A stretch of DNA of 18,483 nucleotides from Hondaea fermentalgiana (taxonomy: Eukaryota; Sar; Bigyra; Thraustochytrida; Thraustochytriidae): the NCBI GenBank assembly GCA_014084085.1, contig NPFB01000199.1:36549-55031 (forward strand), read 5' to 3'. Position 1 is the first letter of the stretch, and each line of letters begins with the position of its first letter. This document shows, in pieces, positions 1 through 6,658 of this stretch. The notes beneath the pieces were generated by a model. It saw only the letters and a program-made list of their open reading frames with translations. It was not told the origin of the DNA and made no database searches. The position numbers and the translations under genes are program-made.

Positions 1-114
1 GCTCGCGCGCCCGCGTGCGCGCGGGGGGGCGGCCGCGCAGGCCCGCTGAAGCCGGTGTTCAGGGCCGTCGCGCGGGCACGGCGCTCGGTCCGCGCGACTG
101 CGGTTCATGGGAGC

Positions 115-2067
115 ATGACGTGCCGTCAGAACTCTTCGGCGGCACAGACGGGCGCCGGCGCCCGTGCGCGACGGCTGGACCTTGCGCAGAACAGCACGCG
201 CGGCGACGCGCGCCGCGAGGACCTCTCGGACTCCTCCTCATCGGAGTACGACGGCAATAGCTCCGAGGAAGACGATGTGTACAGGGAGGCAAACGAGCGG
301 AGCGCAAAGGAGAACGACGACGAGTACGACGAGCTGGACGATGCGACCGACGACGGCGGCCTGTACGATGACTACGGCAGCCGGGACATCCCGTCGTCAT
401 CGCGGGATGAGTCAAAGAGGGACGGCATGCCCTTTCGGCCCAAACCGGGCGACGTGGTCGAGGTGTTCCATGGATTCTGGCGCGAGGCCCTCGTCGAATC
501 CTCGGGACAGACTCCGCGCACCGTGACGGTGCGCGTCCTTTTCTCCGAAGAAACCTTTGAATGCAACGTCGAAGATGATCGCTTTCTTGCACCCCTTGGG
601 ACGAACTGTTTTGTTCCTGAATTACGGAGTCTGCCCCGCCGCGGAGAAATTGTCGACTGTCGAGACGTCGGTCTCAAGTCTTCCGTAAAAGGCATGCATG
701 TGGAGGTGCAAGAGCTTCTTCCAGACCATTTGGTGTCTGTAAAACCCCTGGAGTCTTTTCTCAACAATCGGCAATTCCGAGATGGAATGAAAGTGCACAT
801 GCGCATGATCTCCCCTTTCGGTGAGCTCACGCACGAGTTCCATGGCGACAACGTGATTCGTCGAAGGTTTGTACAACGCCTCTTGCGTGAAGAGAATCGT
901 CGGAGCAGGCGGTGGTCGAGCGGGTGGTCATCGCGCAAGTCTCGCGGCGGGCTGCCACCCTCCAATCCTCGCGAGCGCCAGCAGAGACGGCGCAGCGGGC
1001 GGGCGGGGCGTAAGCGACATGAGCGCGACATTGCAGCAGACGGAGATCCACGATATCAAAGGTATGTGAACGCCCTGCTCGCGGATGGCATGGAGGTGGT
1101 CCCAATGGCCCCCGACGGGAATTGCCTCTTTCGCGCCGTGAGCCATCAAGTGTACGGGACGGCAGAGCATCATCGTCTGGTTCGGGCTTCGTGCATGGAT
1201 TACATGGAGAGCGAACGCGCGTACTTTGAGCCCTTTGTGGTGGGCGGCGCGGCTCGTTTTGGCGCGTACATTGCAAACAAAAGACGCAATGCCGTGTGGG
1301 GAGACGACATCGAGATTCAGGCAATGTGCGAGATCTATGATCGACCGGCGCAAGTCATGGCGTATGACTCGCACTTGGGCGCGAAGCAGCTACGAACCTT
1401 TCACGAGACGACGCGCGGACGCTCGCGACCGCCCATCATTCTTTCCTTTTATGGTGGTGGCCACTACGATTCCATCAAAGGCCCAGAGTTTGAAGCGCAC
1501 CTTCTTTCTGGGGCGGAAAACAAAGTTGGTGAGCTGGAACGCGAACGCGTCGCTGTCTCACGCGCAAGACGAGCGGGTCAGAGCGAAGCTCAAGTTGGTG
1601 GCCTGGTGGCTTCGCAACGGCGAGGTGAACTGGACCAGGTCGATGCTGACGTGGTAGCCTCGCGCGAGCAGTACGCCTTTGCGGACGGCGATCTGGAGCA
1701 GGCGTTGGCTGCTTCGTTGGTGCAGGCTAGCCAAGACGAGGATGCTTTGGTGGAGGGCGCTGTTTTGGACTCGGAAGCTGCATCGTCAACGCGGGCTGCG
1801 CTGCGCGTTTCGGATGTTGAGGCCACGGAGCAAGAGGCTATTTTGGAAGCAATTCGCCAAAGCAGCGAACAGGAGGACATTACTGCGGCTCTCCAAGCAA
1901 GCGAAAGACTCAACGAAGAGGAGTACGAGCGTCAGCAACTGGAGCAAGCATTGCGCGAGTCTCGTGGTGACCACGGTCATAGCGCTTCTGGAAGATTTGG
2001 TGATTACGACGAAGATGACGAGTTGCAGCGCGCGCTCGAGCTCTCCATGTCACAGAAGCGCTTTTGA
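115..2067 (+). CDS. OTU-family deubiquitinase (OTUD5-like) with Tudor/Agenet-like N-terminus and UIM repeats
   Basis: Predicted cysteine protease that removes ubiquitin from proteins. With the ATG at 115 it is 650 aa. Residues 35-100 are Ser/Asp/Glu-rich. Residues 107-161 (from FRPKPGDVVEVFHG) look like an Agenet/Tudor-type chromatin-reader fold, and 173-250 may be a second one. The OTU core is about 317-456: PDGNCLFRAV holds Asp334 and nucleophile Cys337, and GGGHYDSI holds the general-base His450. The block between (QVYG, CMDYM, IEIQAMCEIYDRP) is most like OTUD5/DUBA. The C-terminus has five UIM-like motifs (A-x-x-x-S cores) at about 526-540, 572-586, 588-600, 607-617 and 634-647, expected to bind ubiquitin chains. 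The frame is open to base 1, but upstream it offers only a GTG at 55; an upstream exon outside the window is possible. The gene converges on the Rel-like gene. OTU identity is firm; the Tudor call and the OTUD5 orthology are less so. Confidence 0.88.
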   Translation: MTCRQNSSAAQTGAGARARRLDLAQNSTRGDARREDLSDSSSSEYDGNSSEEDDVYREANERSAKENDDEYDELDDATDDGGLYDDYGSRDIPSSSRDESKRDGMPFRPKPGDVVEVFHGFWREALVESSGQTPRTVTVRVLFSEETFECNVEDDRFLAPLGTNCFVPELRSLPRRGEIVDCRDVGLKSSVKGMHVEVQELLPDHLVSVKPLESFLNNRQFRDGMKVHMRMISPFGELTHEFHGDNVIRRRFVQRLLREENRRSRRWSSGWSSRKSRGGLPPSNPRERQQRRRSGRAGRKRHERDIAADGDPRYQRYVNALLADGMEVVPMAPDGNCLFRAVSHQVYGTAEHHRLVRASCMDYMESERAYFEPFVVGGAARFGAYIANKRRNAVWGDDIEIQAMCEIYDRPAQVMAYDSHLGAKQLRTFHETTRGRSRPPIILSFYGGGHYDSIKGPEFEAHLLSGAENKVGELERERVAVSRARRAGQSEAQVGGLVASQRRGELDQVDADVVASREQYAFADGDLEQALAASLVQASQDEDALVEGAVLDSEAASSTRAALRVSDVEATEQEAILEAIRQSSEQEDITAALQASERLNEEEYERQQLEQALRESRGDHGHSASGRFGDYDEDDELQRALELSMSQKRF

Positions 2068-2068
2068 T

Positions 2069-2090
2069 CTCTCTCTCTCTCTCTCTCTCT
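2069..2090. repeat. (CT)11 microsatellite
   Basis: Eleven perfect CT units begin two bases after the TGA stop of the OTU gene, inside its presumed 3' UTR. Confidence 0.95.
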
Positions 2091-2144
2091 GATGAGAGAT
2101 GAAAATAGTCTTTGCCTCCTTTGTGGTGGGATATGAGACAAAAT

Positions 2145-2155
2145 TATATATATAT
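2145..2155. repeat. (TA)5 run
   Basis: A short perfect TA run in the AT-rich convergent spacer. It is probably part of 3' UTR sequence. Confidence 0.8.
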
Positions 2156-2434
2156 GATAAGTTTATGTTGATGGTTGTTGTTGTGGTCGTTGCGTTGGTC
2201 GCGATGAACGTGAATCATCTCGATAAATATATGAATCCATGGGATTGGATGTAAAGTAAAGTGGAGTAAAGTTTGGCAACGGAGGTGGGTCCGTGCATGC
2301 CGTAACGCAGCGCCATGCCGCGTTATGCTTGCAGGCCTCAAAGCCCAGATCTACCCTTTCCTTCGAACCTCTCCTGCCCTCCCCTCCCCACCTTTGTTTG
2401 GGCATCTGTCTTTTGCAGCAGTAAAGGTGCTTCT

Positions 2435-3817
2435 TTACATGCGAGAGCGAATGGCGCAGTGCCGCTTGGGAGAGGGAGCACCGTCTGCGGTAAAGACCAC
2501 GGGCAGCGATGCGGAAAAATTGCGGCCGTCATTGGTGACCTGAAGAGAACATGGTACATCCTGCATCGCATTGCGAAACACCGTGGGCGTGCGGAAAAAC
2601 AGGACGCTCTCTGAAAAGAACTCGAGATCTGTAGCACGCACTGACATCCAGTTGGCGTCGTCACTGTCGCCAGCGCTGGTCACTTCCGCGCTGCCGCTTG
2701 CGGCCGCAACGTCGTCAATGCAGCCCTCGCAGCAGTACGACTTGTGCACACGAAAGACGACCTGGAGACGGTCCGAACGTACAAAGGGAAGGCCGACGAC
2801 ATGCATGGACTCGCCACCGCGCGACGAGACGGCCTTATGGCTGGCGGCACGCAATGAGACCTCGCGCCGGCGCTTGAGCACGCTCTTGTGCGAGTAGGCG
2901 TAAAAGGGCGTTGAAAACACGGGCATGTCCGGGGCTCCGGCGAGGGTCACCTTGAGAACAAACTCCTTTTCGGCGTGCTTGGGGGAGGCGACGCTGACAC
3001 TGAGGTCATCAAAAGCGACGCGGCCGTTGGTGACAGGGCGCGTGAGTGTCCCGCCCATTGTGGAAATGACGACGCTTGTATCGGTCGCATAGCACAGCTC
3101 CACACTAGCCGTGGCGTTGGCAACGTCGGGTACACGCAAGACTTGAACCTCGCAACCAAAGGTGCGGTTTTCATTTTTCGTGCGCGTGCGAACCTCGAGA
3201 GGAGGTTGCGAAACGACACGCATGAACTCGTTTTGGCGGGCGCTCGGGCTCGAGAGCGCGTTCAGGTCGCACGTGAGGGCGGCGCGAGGCGCCTGAGGCG
3301 GCGTGGTGGACGTCGCGGTCATTCTCTTGACGGAGGCCGTCGAGGAGGCCATGGAGGACACTTCGTCGCCGCTGCTGCTGTTGCTCCTGGTGCTCTGCCC
3401 GTCGAAGGCGTCATCCGCCTCGCGCAAGGGCGGAAGAGGCGCAAAGGTGTCGGCGGCAAGCGTCGGCATCATGGTCGGCGCGGGGGTCTCGATTTGCCGC
3501 TTGTTCTTTTGGCCGATGCGTCGCTCTTCATTGCCGCAGGGTCCGAGGTCCAGGAAGGGTGCGAGCTCGATGTCCATGTTGGCGTTGGCGTCGGCGTCGT
3601 CGAGCAGCCTGAAGCCGTCATCGTTCATGTCTTGGCCAAAGTGGTGATGCTGAAGTTGTCCATGGTGGAAGTCGTCTGCGTCGTCCTCCATCTTGACGAG
3701 TTGGAGACCGAGGCCGAGCACCTCGTCGTCCGAGAGGAAGGACTCCTTGAGCATGGCGTCCATCTCTGCGTCCAGCGGTTCCCGCATCGGCATCTCCTGC
3801 TTCACGGCGCGCTCCAT
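2435..3817 (-). CDS. Putative transcription factor with Rel/Runt/velvet-like Ig-fold and IPT/TIG-like domains
   Basis: Intact 460-aa frame with an ATG at 3817 and a TAA at 2435. Residues 1-95 are acidic with hydrophobics (LKESFLSDDEVLGLGLQLV at 23-41), like an activation region, with a His-rich patch at 51-59. Residues 140-200 are Ser/Thr-rich. Residues 205-316 read as a beta-rich p53-superfamily DNA-binding fold: PPLEVR, GCEVQVL, then NGRVAFDDLSVSV, KEFVLKVTL and FYAYSHKSVLKRRR, the strand order and closing basic tail seen in Rel, Runt and velvet domains. Residues 333-442 resemble an IPT/TIG Ig domain: GGESMHVVGLPF, LFFRTPTVF, VPCSLQVTNDGRNFSASLPVVF-type ending. A CCEGC cluster (362-366) within it could bind metal. 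The C-terminus is basic. The role is inferred from pattern only, and the exact family is not settled. The gene points away from the long repeat-rich stretch, which should contain its promoter. Confidence 0.75.
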   Translation of the reverse strand: MERAVKQEMPMREPLDAEMDAMLKESFLSDDEVLGLGLQLVKMEDDADDFHHGQLQHHHFGQDMNDDGFRLLDDADANANMDIELAPFLDLGPCGNEERRIGQKNKRQIETPAPTMMPTLAADTFAPLPPLREADDAFDGQSTRSNSSSGDEVSSMASSTASVKRMTATSTTPPQAPRAALTCDLNALSSPSARQNEFMRVVSQPPLEVRTRTKNENRTFGCEVQVLRVPDVANATASVELCYATDTSVVISTMGGTLTRPVTNGRVAFDDLSVSVASPKHAEKEFVLKVTLAGAPDMPVFSTPFYAYSHKSVLKRRREVSLRAASHKAVSSRGGESMHVVGLPFVRSDRLQVVFRVHKSYCCEGCIDDVAAASGSAEVTSAGDSDDANWMSVRATDLEFFSESVLFFRTPTVFRNAMQDVPCSLQVTNDGRNFSASLPVVFTADGAPSPKRHCAIRSRM

Positions 3818-3833
3818 CGTCGCCCGGCTTTAC

Positions 3834-3868
3834 GCTTTGCTTCGCTTTGCTTTGCTTCGCCTCGCTTC
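3834..3868. repeat. Degenerate GCTTT/GCTTC pentamer repeat
   Basis: About seven 5-bp units (GCTTT, GCTTC, GCCTC) directly upstream of the ATG of the Rel-like gene. On that gene's strand they read AAAGC/GAAGC within the likely 5' UTR or core promoter. Confidence 0.75.
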
Positions 3869-4004
3869 CCCTGACTTCGTGCCTCGTCTGCTCGGTCTCC
3901 GCGATCAGGAAGGAACGTACGCCGCGTCCCCTCGCCTGCCTGCCTCCGCGTGCCTGCCGCTTCGGGTCTGCCGGCGCTCGCGTCCGTCCGTCTGTCCGTC
4001 CGCC

Positions 4005-4064
4005 CTCCCTCCCTCCCTCCCGCTGCGCTGCGCTGCGTCGCGTTCTCCTCCTCCCTCCCTCCCT
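4005..4064. repeat. CTCC tetramer and GCTGC pentamer runs
   Basis: Two CCCT/CTCC runs (about 4005-4021 and 4050-4064) flank a GCTGC pentamer run at about 4022-4037. Simple pyrimidine-rich sequence. Confidence 0.75.
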
Positions 4065-4153
4065 CGCTTCCCTCGGGCTCGCGCAAGCTCGCGTCGCCCG
4101 CGGTGCGTCGCTGCGTTCCCGTTTTGCTGCTTCTCCTCCCTCCCTCCGCGCTC

Positions 4154-4186
4154 GCTCTGCTCTGCTCTGCTTTGCTCTGCTCTGCT
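4154..4186. repeat. GCTCT/GCTTT pentamer repeat
   Basis: Six consecutive 5-bp units (GCTCT with one GCTTT), in the same style as 3834-3868. Confidence 0.85.
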
Positions 4187-4360
4187 GTCGCCTTGCGCCG
4201 CGCCCTTTGCGAGTTTGCCTCGCCTTCGCGGCTGCGGCCGTGCGCTGCGGGCCGCTGCTGCCGCGCGGGCCGAGCCTCGCTCGCCTCGCGCTGCCGCCGC
4301 GCGCAGGGCGCCGTCAGCGACCGTCGCCGTGCGCTGCGGCAGCTCGGTCGCCGCGGCGCC

Positions 4361-4422
4361 TTCATTTCACTCTTTCGTTCATTTCACGCATTTCGTTCAT
4401 TTATGGCATTTCATTTCACGCA
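4361..4422. repeat. Dispersed TTCATTTCAC repeats
   Basis: TTCATTTCAC occurs at 4361-4370, 4378-4387 and 4410-4419. The last two extend to the exact 13-mer TTCATTTCACGCA. The patch is AT-rich within very GC-rich surroundings. It could be a protein-binding cluster or decayed tandem repeat. Confidence 0.7.
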
Positions 4423-4734
4423 CATTCGCTTCCGTGCCACAGTCAGCTCGCCCCCGGTGTCAAGTACTTTACGCCCCGGGCAACACTGTGCTGCTGCGAG
4501 GCTGGCGCAGTCGGTCGGTCGCTGTATGACGCGGGATAAACCTAAGCTTGGCGGCTGGTGATTCCATTTTCCGCTTCCTCTCTCTGCGTGCGTGCGCGTG
4601 GACTCGTCTCGGGACGGCGGCTGAGCAGCAGCGGCGTGGCAGGCTGTGCGGCGGCAAGATCTCCTGCAGGGCCTTCTTCCGGCCTGCCGCCTGCGAGGCC
4701 TGGCCCGATGATCATCTCATCGACGGATCGAGGG

Positions 4735-4774
4735 ATCGATCGATCCATCGATCGATCCATCGATTGCGATCGAT
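4735..4774. repeat. 12-bp tandem repeat of ATCGAT palindromes
   Basis: The unit ATCGATCGATCC starts at 4735 and 4747, with a half copy at 4759. Six overlapping ATCGAT palindromes lie within 40 bp, so the tract is largely self-complementary. Confidence 0.9.
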
Positions 4775-5152
4775 GCACCACTTCATTCCTTCCGCCTTTC
4801 CGCGGCCGGCCAAGTGAAGTATAACCTAAACGCGCACTTGCTGCGGCGCCCGCAAGCGCGCTATCGCCGCGCGCGCACTGCGGAGCGTGCCGCCCTCGAG
4901 AGGGCCGCCGCCTGCCGCTGCAAGTCGACAATGGCCCCTCCGCAAGTCGGCTATCCGCGCCGCGCCCACTTGCGCCGCCGAGGCGGACTGACGGGCCCGC
5001 GCTTCGTCCCGGCGCCGCGGCGGACTGACGCATCGCATCGCACCGCACGCACGCCCTCCGCGAGGGACAGCGACAGAGACAGTGCGCGCGCTGCCTGCGC
5101 TGCGCTACACTGCGTTCGATGTCCATTCCATCGCGAGCGGCTGCGGCCAGGT

Positions 5153-5172
5153 GAGCGAGCGAGCGAGCGAGC
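5153..5172. repeat. (GAGC)5 microsatellite
   Basis: Five perfect GAGC units in the non-coding stretch. Confidence 0.9.
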
Positions 5173-5250
5173 TCCCCACCATCGGTCCGCGCGGCAGGGA
5201 TGGAACGAGAAACGAAACGAAGATACGGAAGGCGCACGCCACGCCGCCAA

Positions 5251-5315
5251 AAAACTCATCACAACTCATCACAACTCATCACAACACAACACAACGCAAC
5301 GCAACGCAACGCAAC
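5251..5315. repeat. Decamer-to-pentamer tandem repeat
   Basis: Three copies of a 10-bp unit (ACAACTCATC, the first with one mismatch) run without a break into three ACAAC and four GCAAC units, all in one 5-bp register. The decamer is itself ACAAC plus TCATC, so the array looks like a single pentamer array that later diverged. Confidence 0.9.
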
Positions 5316-6145
5316 GAGGGCGGAAAGTGCACCCGACGCCACCCAAGTCGGCTTCGCATAAGCACCAGACGCTCCGCAGGCCACTCTATACTGCATCACT
5401 CACTGTCACCTCACAAGCCGCCGCCGTCACGAAGATCGGTCTCAAGTCAGGTTTCCTCGCCGCCGCCAACTTGGCAGGGAGGCCGCGGCGGCCGCGCCAT
5501 TTGGCGGCGCCAGCCCCCGCGGCACGGCCTGCAGCTGATCGGCTTTCTCCGGGGCCCGACGGTCTCCCCTTCGGTCGGTCGCTCGCTCGACGACGGGGAT
5601 TCCTCGAATGGCGGACGGAACGAATCCCGCAGACGCACGGTCCGGATTGCGGCCCCGGTCCGGGTCAGATCCGATCTTGTCTCGGACGGACGACCTTCAA
5701 GTTCGACAGCGCCAGCGCCTGCGACGGCGGCACTCCTGCGGCTGCTGCGACTCCTGCGACGCTGGCGGCGACGCCGCATCGCGCGAGGTTCGCATCGGCC
5801 AAGCAAGGTGTTTGCGGAGCTTGCGTAAACGCTGGTTTGGACGCCTTGAAAGAGACGGAGTGACTGGCGGATGCGCAGAGCTGCGGCGCCGCGATGGAGG
5901 GGCTGGGCGTCGAGCGCGGCAGCGGCGGCACGGCGAGGCCAGTGACGTGACGCCAGCGATGGGAATGCATGCATGCACGCAGGCAGGCAGCACCACGCAG
6001 AACTTGCTTTTTTGTCGGTGTCGATCAGGTTGCTACTACATTGGCCTGGAACTCGGCCGCGACGCTCGAGTCCGTGGCAAGCAGCAATGCAGACCACTCG
6101 CACGCTATCGGCAGCGGGGCGTACTCCGTGCCTCTTGCCGTGACC

Positions 6146-6163
6146 AGAGCAAAGCAAAGCAGA
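6146..6163. repeat. AAAGC pentamer repeat
   Basis: AGAGC-AAAGC-AAAGC-AGA, the reverse-complement form of the GCTTT/GCTCT repeats near 3834 and 4154. Confidence 0.7.
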
Positions 6164-6173
6164 CCAGAGTAGA

Positions 6174-6627
6174 TTAGCTAAAGTCCGCGCGAAAGGGCTT
6201 TGCCGAAAAGTCTTGGGTGATGAGGCTGGGAGCCATGGGAAACCCGTAGTCCCCAAAGCGCATCGAGAGTTTCACTTTTCCCCCAAGGTGTGAATGCACC
6301 AAATGAGGCTCCCGAACAGGGTGACACCAACCATGGCAAGAAAAAGTTTGTCCAGCGCAGGTAGGTCTTTTTGGTAGGCTTTTCTGCGTGCGGCAAATTT
6401 TCATTTTGAAGCTCCACCACCCGCCACCGGTACAAGTGAAAAGTAAGAAGAGCACGCTCGGGAACTTGTATATAAAAAGAATTATGGTCCGGAGCAAGAT
6501 CTATGGGAAGATTACGACGAGCCAAGAGGTACACATGTTGTAGCGTTCCCAGAGGAAAAGTGGCACATGCTCGTAGCCAACGGAGGCCGCCAGAGGACCA
6601 GCTCATTGCAAGAACTTGTCCAGTCAT
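6174..6627 (-). other. Candidate small gene after LIG4 (possible 3 exons), unresolved
   Basis: This tract is less GC-rich than its flanks, and each minus-strand frame holds a protein-like segment. The first frame, open from 6783, reads sensibly at about 6627-6434 (NLPIDLAPDHNSFYIQVPER). The second is open only from 6400 to 6275 and holds a hydrophobic helix (LFLAMVGVTLFGSLIWCI, 6346-6293) after KAYQKDLPALDK. The third ends in SLITQDFSAKPFRADFS with a TAA at 6174. Taking 6433-6384 and 6275-6226 as introns (each 50 nt, GT-AG) joins them into one 117-aa frame from an ATG at 6627, a one-helix membrane protein. The donors are weak, GT/AG pairs are common, and the other genes here seem intronless, so this may be chance or a decayed gene. 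I do not recognise the product. Confidence 0.2.
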
Positions 6628-6658
6628 GCACACAATTTCGCAAATGCTAAGAACAAGA

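Larger units (their letters stand above)
2068..2434. other. Convergent 3' intergenic region
   Basis: This 367-bp spacer lies between the stops of the OTU gene (+) and the Rel-like gene (-), so it should hold both 3' UTRs. It is more AT-rich than the genes. It has a CT run right after the OTU stop, a short TA run near 2145 and a TTG-rich patch near 2168-2190. I see no gene and no clear AATAAA on either strand. Confidence 0.7.
3818..6173. other. Gene-free, repeat-rich intergenic region
   Basis: About 2.4 kb between the 5' end of the Rel-like gene and the unresolved 3' flank of LIG4. It is strongly GC- and pyrimidine-rich. Open frames of up to about 350 codons exist in several registers, but they translate to Arg/Ala/Pro/Ser-rich low-complexity sequence with no recognisable motif, as expected from GC-rich DNA. 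It holds many short tandem repeats (listed separately). The part next to 3817 should carry the 5' UTR and promoter of the Rel-like gene. I found no tRNA-like B box, rRNA or snRNA signature. Confidence 0.65.

Noticed and set aside
2975..3874. Plus-strand frame of 299 codons opposite the Rel-like gene
   Set aside because: It is antisense to a frame with an ATG, an acidic N-terminus and domain-like beta pattern. Its own product is Arg/Gly/Val/His-rich with no motif.
4814..5863. Plus-strand frame of 349 codons in the repeat-rich stretch
   Set aside because: The translation is Arg/Ala/His-rich low complexity that reads through the tandem repeats, with no domain. Long chance frames are expected in GC-rich DNA.
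3818..6173. tRNA, rRNA or snRNA gene
   Set aside because: No GGTTCGAATCC-type B box, acceptor-stem pairing or known RNA core was found by reading both strands. A covariance-model search (tRNAscan-SE, Infernal) would be decisive.
5447..6256. Minus-strand frame of 269 codons upstream of LIG4's 3' flank
   Set aside because: Compositionally biased (Arg, Ser, Ala, Pro) with no recognisable domain, and its start is not supported.
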